Positions 56,855 through 64,000 of a stretch of 64,000 nucleotides of DNA are shown one piece after another. The notes below the pieces were generated by a model. That model did not search any database. It was given only the letters and a program-made list of their open reading frames with translations, and was not told where the DNA came from. Each line of letters opens with the position of its first letter. Positions within the stretch are counted from its first letter, which is position 1. Made by a program: the position numbers and the translations under genes. Origin of the DNA: Bacteroides sp. Marseille-P3684 (GTDB lineage Bacteria; Bacteroidota; Bacteroidia; Bacteroidales; Bacteroidaceae); the NCBI RefSeq assembly GCF_900291465.1, contig NZ_LT985808.1, positions 1,389,814 through 1,453,813 on the forward strand, in the 5' to 3' direction.

Positions 56855-57868
56855 CTATTGTTTGGTCACGGTGAACCACTCGCCCTTCACCTGACGGTCG
56901 CGCATCACGAGGGTATCCCGGGTGGCATACTTCGTGTCTCCCAGGTCGACGGTATAGTCGAGGTAGATGACGTCGCGGTCTCTGTTGTTGAACGAGTTCT
57001 TTTCTCCGTGAGGCACATATTCGCCGGTACCGCTGACGGTGCATCCCTCGGTGTCGGTGCTGAGCGTACACTTGTTGTTCTCGTCAAACTTCAGGATGAG
57101 GTTGCAGGTCTTGTTGCCCAGTCCCAGTGACCATGCGGCTTCGGTGAGCGAGCGGGTGGTGAACTCCACGGTCTGGTCGTCCACGACTGTTGCTCCATGA
57201 CGTACCACGGTCGTGGTGGTTCCGTCGGCGGTAATCTGGTCGACTCCACGGCGCAGCAGGATGCCGTCCCACGGATTGACGTACTTCACGGCGTAGAGCA
57301 CGAAGTTCTTGGGTTGCTCTACCCAGTCGGACGTGATGCGCGGGTCAGGATTGTCCACGTTGGGCTGTCCCTGCAGGATGGAGTCGGCGTTCTGCACGTC
57401 GGTCATGCGCAAGGGGATGACGTAGTTGGTCAGGAGCGACTTCGGGTCGGCGAAGAAGGCGTCGGTGAACTGCACCTCCACGCCGCCGCTGATTTCACCC
57501 TTGGGGATGACAATCTGGTCGGCTGCCAGCTGGTAGTAGCCGGCAGGCATCGGTTCCACTTTTTCGCCCGTGCTGAAGTAGAGATCGTCGCAGAGCGAGT
57601 TGTCCACCTCGATGTCGATGATGCGGTTGGCTCCGTTCTCATACACACCGCCCAGGACAGCCTTGATTTTACACTTGTGCTCGTTGTCGAGGTCGTTGTT
57701 ATACTCCTCATCGTTGCCCAGTGTCAGGGTACGTACCGGGAACTGGTAGGCGAAGTAGACGGTAGAGTAGTCGTAGTCGGGGAACGACCAGTCTCCGTTC
57801 TCACACGCCGGGAAGAGGGTCAGTGCTGCCAAAGCAAGTATAGATGTCAGTCTTTTCATAATCTTCAT
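56855..57868 (-). CDS. xusE: xylan-cluster surface glycan-binding lipoprotein (XusE-like)
   Basis: The 337-residue lipoprotein (lipobox ending at Cys22) has a DUF1735-like N-terminal domain (VYFAYQFPVRTLTLG and a VVIPKG-like strand) and a C-terminal domain that closes with YVPHGEKNSFNNRDRD. Proteins at this place in xylan loci bind xylan at the cell surface and pass it to the SusC/SusD machine. It lies between the second SusD and the xylanase with short gaps (36 and 39 bp), so all are one operon. Confidence 0.85.
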   Translation of the reverse strand: MKIMKRLTSILALAALTLFPACENGDWSFPDYDYSTVYFAYQFPVRTLTLGNDEEYNNDLDNEHKCKIKAVLGGVYENGANRIIDIEVDNSLCDDLYFSTGEKVEPMPAGYYQLAADQIVIPKGEISGGVEVQFTDAFFADPKSLLTNYVIPLRMTDVQNADSILQGQPNVDNPDPRITSDWVEQPKNFVLYAVKYVNPWDGILLRRGVDQITADGTTTTVVRHGATVVDDQTVEFTTRSLTEAAWSLGLGNKTCNLILKFDENNKCTLSTDTEGCTVSGTGEYVPHGEKNSFNNRDRDVIYLDYTVDLGDTKYATRDTLVMRDRQVKGEWFTVTKQ

Positions 57869-57904
57869 GAGTTAAGTTTGATGTGTTAGTTCAACGTTTC
57901 TGTG

Positions 57905-59680
57905 TTACCAGCCCTTGTTCTGCTCCAGTGCGTCGTACTTCAGCGTCTCGGAGTAGGGGATGGGACCAAAGTTCATGTAGTCACGGTAGCTGCGTGCCTC
58001 GACTTCAAACGGAGTGTAGACACCGCGGCTGATGCGGATACCCATGGCGGGCTCGTTGATGTCGAGCTGCCAGCGGCGTACGTCCCAGAAGCGGAAGCCC
58101 TCGAAGCAGAGCTCCAGGCGGCGTTCGTTGCGGATGAGCTCGCGCATCTTGTCCTTGTCGCCCTTGATGCTCTCCAGGTAGGCGTCGCCGTTGTCGGTTC
58201 CCACGCCGGCACGCTGACGGATGGCCTTCACGACATCGTAAGCGGAGAAGCCGTATTCACCGGTTCCCTGCGGACCGTATGCCTCGTTGGCGGCTTCGGC
58301 ATAGTTGAGGAAGATTTCGGTGTAGCGGACGCGGGGCACGTAGTGTGTCTGGCCGTTGTGGCTACCGCTGGCGTTGAGCACGACATCTTCACGCAGGTGT
58401 TTGCGGAGGTAGTATCCGGTACGGGTGGAGTGGCCCTGTTCGCGGTTCAGACCGTCGTTGTTCGAGGTGTTGTCGACGCTGGTGTCGATGACAGTGTTGT
58501 TGTTGCCCATGGTGCTGCCGTTGTACACGATGTAGAGGCTCAGACGCGGGTCGCGGTTCGCGTACGGGTTCTGGTCGTCATAGCCGCTGTTGGGGTCGTC
58601 GATGGGGTAGCCGTTCGCCATGGGGAAGGCATCCACGAGGTTCTGCGTCGGGTTGATTTGTCCGCCTCCCAGGATACTGGGCGGGAACTGGTTAAGCTCC
58701 AGGCTGTAGTCATTGGTGGTCTTGCCCTGACGCCAGAGCATCTCCTGCGGATTTTCGCCTGCACCCAGTCCGTCGATTTCCGAACTGTTCTTGTACCAGG
58801 TGTTGCCGGTTGCCGACAATCCCGACACGCCGCCGATGAGGTTGAGCAGTTCGCCGTTGTAGCGTGCGGCGTCTGCCCAGGTTACGGTTGTGCCCGAGGC
58901 GAAGGCAGGGCTGGCAGCCAGCAGGGCAGCCTTGGCACGGAATGCCATGGCGATGCGTCCACTCATGCGGGTCTTGAACTCGTTGCCGAAGACACGGTTG
59001 AAGTCATAGAACGAGACGCCCATCTTCTGATAGTACTCCGGCATCTCTTCGTCAGACGACAGGGTCTGATAGTCGAGCGGCAGGATTTCTAAGGCGGCGG
59101 CAACGTCGTCATAGATGGCCTGGATACACTCGTCGAAGGTGTTGCGCGGGCGGTTGAAGTCGCTCGTGACAGTCTCCATCTCGTTGACTACGGGGACGCC
59201 CAGCAGACGTCCATCGTCAGTCCAGCCGGCATGTGCCTGGAGGAGGTAGAACATGTTCATGGCGCGCAGACCGTAGGCTTCTCCCTTGAGGCGGTTGCGG
59301 AACAGGCGGTTTATGGTGGAGTCCTTGGCAAAGCTGGTTTGTTCCACTTCGCTCAGGAACATGTTGATGTACTGGATGGCAGCCTTGCAGCCGTCCCACT
59401 GGTTCACGGGGTTGTTGTTCGCCGTCCATGAGCCGGTCGCCATCAGCAGGTAGGTGTTGTCCGTCTGGTTGGTCACGGCATCGTCGGTAGCGACGTCATT
59501 GAACGATTGTGCGTTGTAGGGGTTGCGCGTATAGGCATTGGCCAGGATACCCTCGGCAAACTGAGGGTCTGTCCGTCCGTCTTCCAGTTGCTTGATGTTC
59601 TCAACGGCAGGGGTGAACAGATCGTCGCATCCGGCTGTCAGGGCGGCAACCGCCAAGCATATGAATAATGTCTTTTTCAT
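57905..59680 (-). CDS. xusD: SusD-like xylan-binding lipoprotein (second pair)
   Basis: The 591-residue lipoprotein (lipobox ending at Cys18) has the RagB/SusD plan: helical repeats with AYGLRAMNMFYLLQAHAGW and the C-terminal segment RYTEIFLNYAEAANEAYG, then RNERRLELCFEGFRFWDVRR. It caps the XusC channel and binds xylo-oligosaccharides. It starts 20 bp after xusC. Confidence 0.92.
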   Translation of the reverse strand: MKKTLFICLAVAALTAGCDDLFTPAVENIKQLEDGRTDPQFAEGILANAYTRNPYNAQSFNDVATDDAVTNQTDNTYLLMATGSWTANNNPVNQWDGCKAAIQYINMFLSEVEQTSFAKDSTINRLFRNRLKGEAYGLRAMNMFYLLQAHAGWTDDGRLLGVPVVNEMETVTSDFNRPRNTFDECIQAIYDDVAAALEILPLDYQTLSSDEEMPEYYQKMGVSFYDFNRVFGNEFKTRMSGRIAMAFRAKAALLAASPAFASGTTVTWADAARYNGELLNLIGGVSGLSATGNTWYKNSSEIDGLGAGENPQEMLWRQGKTTNDYSLELNQFPPSILGGGQINPTQNLVDAFPMANGYPIDDPNSGYDDQNPYANRDPRLSLYIVYNGSTMGNNNTVIDTSVDNTSNNDGLNREQGHSTRTGYYLRKHLREDVVLNASGSHNGQTHYVPRVRYTEIFLNYAEAANEAYGPQGTGEYGFSAYDVVKAIRQRAGVGTDNGDAYLESIKGDKDKMRELIRNERRLELCFEGFRFWDVRRWQLDINEPAMGIRISRGVYTPFEVEARSYRDYMNFGPIPYSETLKYDALEQNKGW

Positions 59681-59700
59681 GAATCTAAGTGATTAATCAG

Positions 59701-62544
59701 TTAAAAACCAATTTTGAAACCGATGTTGTAGAAGCGGTTCTGCGGGGCGGCACTCGTGTTCAGTTCCAAGAGCTTGCGTTCCTTGGCAATGGTGAACACG
59801 TTGCTGGCGTATGCATAGACCGACAGGCTGCGTACCACCGAGCCATGGAAGAGTGAGCTGGGCAGGTCATAGGTCAGCTGGAGCTTCGAAAGGTTGAAGC
59901 GGTCGTTCTTGTACATCCAGAAGTCCGAGTTGCGGAAGTTGTGCGTGTTGTTCTGGGTGGTCAGACGCGGATAAGTGGCTGTCGATGCCGTTTCCGGTGT
60001 CCAGCGTCCACGCACCACTTCGGAGTACTTGCGGTCACCATATACCCAGTAGTATTCGCTGCTCTTCATGGCTGCTGCGCCGAAATAGCCGCTGCCGGCT
60101 GCGAAGAGGGTGAAGTTCTTCCATTTCACGGTAAAGTTGAGACCCAGGGTGAAGGGGGAGCCCCACACTTCGCCCAGATAGACTTCGTCCTTGTCGTCGA
60201 TGACGCCGTCGCTGTTCTGGTCGACGTACTTCAGGTCACCCGGCTTCACTTCGCCAAAGGTCGATTCGGGGGAGTTGGCGATGTCGGCTTCGTCCTTGTA
60301 GAAGCCGTCGGTCACGTAGCCCCAGATACCGTCGGTCGGTTTGCCCTCGCGGTAGCGGTAAGCCTCGTCATACATCTCATCGACCTTGGTGTTTTCGCTG
60401 GTGTAGTAGGTTCCCGTCAGGCCGACGCTCAGGTCCACCTCACCGAACTTCTTGTTGTAGTTGACGGCAAAGTCGAAACCGGTGCGCGAGCTGTTGTTGT
60501 AGTTGACGTAGGGAATCAGCGTAGTATTCTCAGGCCAGTAGGAGAAGAAGTAGCTGGGGAAGGCGTTGCGTGCCTGTACGGGCAGACCTTCCACGCTGTT
60601 CATGAAGAACGATGCGTCGAACGACACCATCTTGTTCCACAACGAGCCGCGCAGACCGACGCTGACTTCCTTCCGTTGGATGAAGTCCAGGTTCGGGTTG
60701 GCACCACGGCGCGATTCGGTAGCTTTGCTTTGGTTACCGTCAGCCCATCCCCACCAGGAACCGTTGGACGAGTCGTAGGTTGACTCATACATGTAGTAAT
60801 CGGTGAGGTCGAGGTCGGTGTTCAGGATGGAGGCGGAAGCCGTCAGCATCAAGTCATCCACCACGGGCGAGTCGTTCAGGAAGTTCTCCTTTGACAGACG
60901 CCAACCCAGGGTGAGCGAGGGCGAGAAGGCGTTGCGGTTGTTTTTCGGCAGACGGGCGGAGTGCACCAGTGCGCCGCCGAAGCTGGCGTAGTACTTGTTC
61001 TGGTAGTTATAGTCGAGCTGGAGACCGAGGTTGACATTGCTGGTCTTGTGATAGACGGCAGTCTCGCCCCGTTGCCATCCGGCTGCGATGAGGCTGGCAG
61101 CCACGTTGTGGTTGTCGCCGAAGCGGTTCTGGTAGTCGAACTGTGCCGAGAAGGTCATCGTCTGGCGGTCGTAGCTGTCAGCGACGTGCTGCGTTCCGTC
61201 GTGGGTGTCCTGTCCGTACTGGGTCAGTCCGATGATGACATCCTTGCCGTTGACGTTACCCCACTGCGGCTCGTAGGTGGCGTAGCTGTTGCCGTAGTAG
61301 TGGTTGTAGGTCGTGGCGTAGTCGATGGCGTACATCGTCTTGAACGAAAGTCCCTTCAGCACCATCGAGAGGTCGACGTTCACACCTAGGTCGAACTGGT
61401 ACTGGCGGCTGGTGTAGGTGTTCGTACCTGCCACGAGGAGGTTGGCAAGCTCGTTGGTCTGGTCGAGCGACGTACCGCCCAGGAGGTACTTGCCGTCGAT
61501 GAGGTACATCGACGAGTTGACATAGTCCCATGCCGTCTTGTCGTTGGGCATCAGCATGTCAATGGGGATAAGCGGGGTGATGCGGTTGGGGCGGAGCGAG
61601 CCGGCTGCCGTCCAGAAGTTGCCGCGTGCCCCCTGTCCGTCATAGAACGTGGCGTTGGCGTCGGCGTAAGCCTGTACGTATTCGCCCAGGTCAACATCGA
61701 TGTTACCACGGACGCTGAAGCGGGTGGTGTGGTCGTTGTCCGCCTCGCCGAACTTCACGAGCGAACCGATGTTGTAGAAGTTGATATTCGTGTAGAAGCG
61801 GGCGCGTTGCGAGCCGCCGGAGATTTCTGCCGTCACGTCCGACTCGTTGTAGGCCTTCTTCAGGTACTCGTCCGAGTAGAGGTTCACGTCCGGGTAACGG
61901 AAAGGATTGGTCTTGTTTGCCGTGTGATAGATCTGGGTGTCCGTGTAGGTCGGGTCCAGTCCGTCGTTGAGGCGTGCCTCGTTGTAGAGTGTCATGTATT
62001 CGGCTGCACCCAGGTACTCCGGATAGCTGACGGGCACGTGGAAGCCCGTGTTGCCCCGCACGTCGATGCGGGTCTTGCCTGCCTGCCCCCGTTTGGTGGT
62101 GATGTAGATCACACCGTCGGCGGCACGGCTTCCGTAGAGGACCACAGCCTGTGCACCTTTGAGGAAGGAGATTTGTGCGATTTCAGACGGCAACACGTTG
62201 TTGGCGTCGCGGGGTACACCATCCACCAGCACGAGATAGCTGTCCATGCCCCAGAGGTTGCTGCCGTTCCATCCGCCGACGTAGCTCTGCATGTCTGCCA
62301 AGCTGTTGCTGCCGATGTAGTTCTTCTCCATCAGCTTCTCCACGTTGACGAACGAGACACCTCCCAGCAAGTCGTTCTGGTTGACTTTTCGATAGGCCAC
62401 TTGCACCTGCTCACCCTCGGCGTTGGCGGTCAGTGAGTCGAGCTGGGCGACCGGTGCGGCGGTCTCGGCTTCCTGAGCCTGCGCGTACATGAAGGCGGCG
62501 GCAAAGGTCATACATAAAACAGGTCTTATTTGTATGTGTTTCAT
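59701..62544 (-). CDS. xusC: SusC-like TonB-linked xylan transporter (second pair)
   Basis: The 947-residue outer-membrane receptor has a signal peptide (ending MYAQAQ) and goes almost directly into the plug domain (about 60-155, ADMQSYVGGWNGSNLWGMDS, YGSRAADGVIYITTKRG), then a barrel ending YNIGFKIGF. It lacks the carboxypeptidase-regulatory domain that most SusC proteins have in front of the plug, which is why it is short; the same is seen in the second SusC of the core xylan cluster. It should import xylo-oligosaccharides with the neighbouring SusD. Confidence 0.92.
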   Translation of the reverse strand: MKHIQIRPVLCMTFAAAFMYAQAQEAETAAPVAQLDSLTANAEGEQVQVAYRKVNQNDLLGGVSFVNVEKLMEKNYIGSNSLADMQSYVGGWNGSNLWGMDSYLVLVDGVPRDANNVLPSEIAQISFLKGAQAVVLYGSRAADGVIYITTKRGQAGKTRIDVRGNTGFHVPVSYPEYLGAAEYMTLYNEARLNDGLDPTYTDTQIYHTANKTNPFRYPDVNLYSDEYLKKAYNESDVTAEISGGSQRARFYTNINFYNIGSLVKFGEADNDHTTRFSVRGNIDVDLGEYVQAYADANATFYDGQGARGNFWTAAGSLRPNRITPLIPIDMLMPNDKTAWDYVNSSMYLIDGKYLLGGTSLDQTNELANLLVAGTNTYTSRQYQFDLGVNVDLSMVLKGLSFKTMYAIDYATTYNHYYGNSYATYEPQWGNVNGKDVIIGLTQYGQDTHDGTQHVADSYDRQTMTFSAQFDYQNRFGDNHNVAASLIAAGWQRGETAVYHKTSNVNLGLQLDYNYQNKYYASFGGALVHSARLPKNNRNAFSPSLTLGWRLSKENFLNDSPVVDDLMLTASASILNTDLDLTDYYMYESTYDSSNGSWWGWADGNQSKATESRRGANPNLDFIQRKEVSVGLRGSLWNKMVSFDASFFMNSVEGLPVQARNAFPSYFFSYWPENTTLIPYVNYNNSSRTGFDFAVNYNKKFGEVDLSVGLTGTYYTSENTKVDEMYDEAYRYREGKPTDGIWGYVTDGFYKDEADIANSPESTFGEVKPGDLKYVDQNSDGVIDDKDEVYLGEVWGSPFTLGLNFTVKWKNFTLFAAGSGYFGAAAMKSSEYYWVYGDRKYSEVVRGRWTPETASTATYPRLTTQNNTHNFRNSDFWMYKNDRFNLSKLQLTYDLPSSLFHGSVVRSLSVYAYASNVFTIAKERKLLELNTSAAPQNRFYNIGFKIGF

Positions 62545-62578
62545 CTTCTTTGTGTTTTTAGTCGTTCATACTCACCGA

Positions 62579-64000
62579 TTACCATCCGGGGTTCTGGTAG
62601 AACTCGGGATAGATGGTCACGTCGTTGGTCTTCAGAGGCATCCAGTAGTGCTTCTCCGAGAGGTTGCGTCGCAGGATTTCTTCCTCGCGCCAGTTGGCCA
62701 CGCGGCTCTGCGTCGGGTCGTCGGTGTTCAGCTCTACACGGTCGAACTCCTGTGAGGTCTTGATGTTGTAGGGGTAGACGGTGAGGAGCAGCCAGCGGCG
62801 CAGGTCGTTGAAGCGGAAGCCCTCGTAGGCGAGTTCCACGGCACGTTCGCGGCGTACTTCGCTGTTGAAGTCGTCGAGGTTGCCGGTGTACTTGCTGTTG
62901 ACGTCAGCCACGCCGGCACGTTCGCGGATGCGGTTGATGGCGTCGACTGCTGTCAGGCTGAAGCCCGGAGCCGAGCTGGTTGCCGAACCGTAGCCGTTGG
63001 CGGCAGCTTCGGCGTACATCAGGTAGACGTCTGCCAGACGCATCCAGCTGATCTGGATGGTCAGGGCGTCGCCGTAGTCACGGATGCCCTGGTCGTAGTA
63101 GTTGACTGCGAGCGGAGTGAACTTGCGCAGCAGGTAACCCGTACGGCTCTCGTTCACCTCGTCGCGGTAGTTGCCGCCGGTGTAGAGGTTGGCATACTGG
63201 ATTTTCTGTTTGTCGCGCTGGTCGGCACTCAGGGCACTCAGGTTCTCGATGGTCTGCACGCCGTCATAGATGAAGTCGTTGTAGAAGCGGGGGTCACGGT
63301 CGCGCCACGGATATTCGGGGTCGAAGCCCGAGTCGGGGTCGTCGAGCGGAAGTCCGTTAGCCATACCGAAGTAGTTCACATAGTTGGCTGTCGGCGTGAA
63401 CAGCGTGGAGTTCGTTTCTCCCGACTGGTTGGAACCGACAAACTGAGGACCGAGGCTCCATCCCGAACCCATCCACCAGTCGTACATCGGGCTCTGGAAG
63501 ATGGCTTCCGTCGAACCGGGGTTCATGGCGTTCTGCTGATAGGTGTAGAAGATGTCCGAGTAGTGGTCGAAGTCTACGAGGGCGTACTGTGTCTGTCCGC
63601 TCTCCACCAGCTCCAGCAGCTCGGCAAAGGTGTCGGCTGCCTTCTTGCAGTAGTCGGCGTTGTAGGTGCGGCTGCCCTGGGACTCGTAGTTCATCAGCGG
63701 ACTGCCTGCCCAGAGGTAGTTCTTGCCGAGGAATGCCAGTGCCATGATTTTGTTGATGCGTTGCTGGTTGTTGCCCAACGTGGCAGCTCCGGCGGTCGTT
63801 TTGTCCCAGTCGATGGGGAGCAGGTCGGCTGCCCGACGCAGGTCTTCGGCAATGAGGTCAGCACACTCTTGGTAGCTCAGACGCGGATTGCTCAGCGGTT
63901 CGGATGCCGACAGCACGGTGTCGATGTAAGGCATGCCGCCGAAGTACTCGATGAGCATCAGGTGGAACCAGCCACGGAAGAAGTAGAGCTGTCCCTCGAT
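62579..64000 (-). CDS. xusB: SusD-like xylan-binding lipoprotein (first pair), start outside window
   Basis: The frame is open to the right edge, continuing 14 codons past the methionine at 63958 (IEGQLYFFRGWFHL), so the start and lipobox are beyond 64000. It has the SusD C-terminal segments (WMRLADVYLMYAEAAANGYG, RRERAVELAYEGFRFNDLRR) and ends 34 bp before xusC. With xusC, xusD, xusE and xyn10 it makes the xusB-E-xyn10 order known from Bacteroides ovatus and Prevotella; xusA is expected next, to the right. Confidence 0.9.
   Translation of the reverse strand: MEGQLYFFRGWFHLMLIEYFGGMPYIDTVLSASEPLSNPRLSYQECADLIAEDLRRAADLLPIDWDKTTAGAATLGNNQQRINKIMALAFLGKNYLWAGSPLMNYESQGSRTYNADYCKKAADTFAELLELVESGQTQYALVDFDHYSDIFYTYQQNAMNPGSTEAIFQSPMYDWWMGSGWSLGPQFVGSNQSGETNSTLFTPTANYVNYFGMANGLPLDDPDSGFDPEYPWRDRDPRFYNDFIYDGVQTIENLSALSADQRDKQKIQYANLYTGGNYRDEVNESRTGYLLRKFTPLAVNYYDQGIRDYGDALTIQISWMRLADVYLMYAEAAANGYGSATSSAPGFSLTAVDAINRIRERAGVADVNSKYTGNLDDFNSEVRRERAVELAYEGFRFNDLRRWLLLTVYPYNIKTSQEFDRVELNTDDPTQSRVANWREEEILRRNLSEKHYWMPLKTNDVTIYPEFYQNPGW

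Overview
The window looks like chromosomal DNA of a gut Bacteroides or close relative (Bacteroidales). The reasons are paired SusC/SusD outer-membrane systems, promoters of the Bacteroides type (-7 box TAnnTTTG, here found at least a dozen times), almost no Shine-Dalgarno sequences, and family members largely restricted to this phylum (DUF4286, DUF6340, Lnb-domain protein, HU-like protein, xylan xus genes). No species is claimed. No tRNA or rRNA gene was seen.

Layout. 1-228: the 3' end of a group II intron whose full copy lies at about 19990-21900. 255-7670: housekeeping and hypothetical genes (KDG kinase, small secreted protein, SlyD-type isomerase, PCMD lipoprotein with a beta-barrel partner, chorismate synthase, M20 dipeptidase). 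8060-18429: a sigma factor / FecR anti-sigma / SusC / SusD / lipoprotein / metzincin protease locus that probably senses and imports peptides; base composition drops sharply inside the SusC gene, as if its distal part was exchanged. 18430-21900: an intergenic zone with a palindrome array, a decayed gene, a promoter-terminator pair that looks like a small RNA, and the group II intron just behind that terminator. 22056-30661: lysS-gpsA-pgi, a patatin/beta-barrel protein, a HAD phosphatase and a small cluster with an iron-sulfur repair protein. 31164-39885: a secreted clan-CD-like protein and a convergent minus-strand operon coaX - outer-membrane protein - TPR protein - lptC - CNNM/CBS protein - PpiD.

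39950-45230 is an accessory, decayed zone: an orphan nuclease, gene remnants, an AAA/DUF4143 ATPase with twin operator-like palindromes, a broken HU-like gene and immunity-like genes, two of which share a 16-nt sequence just after their stops. 45235-53723 carries fic, an Lnb-domain protein, a probably inactive alkaline-phosphatase-fold protein, secA, a DUF6340 lipoprotein and an acidic protein. 54593-64000 is the core xylan locus (xusB partial, xusC, xusD, xusE, xyn10) on the minus strand.

The most unusual signal is not a gene. Four intergenic regions (18.9, 30.8, 44.8 and 53.9-54.4 kb) carry tandem arrays built on the same 22-nt period: a roughly 16-nt palindrome followed by a 6-nt linker. 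The palindrome sequence differs between arrays, but the phase is kept, and the largest array has about 25 units including 17 almost identical ones. Two of the arrays also lie near a shared dispersed repeat of about 100 nt.
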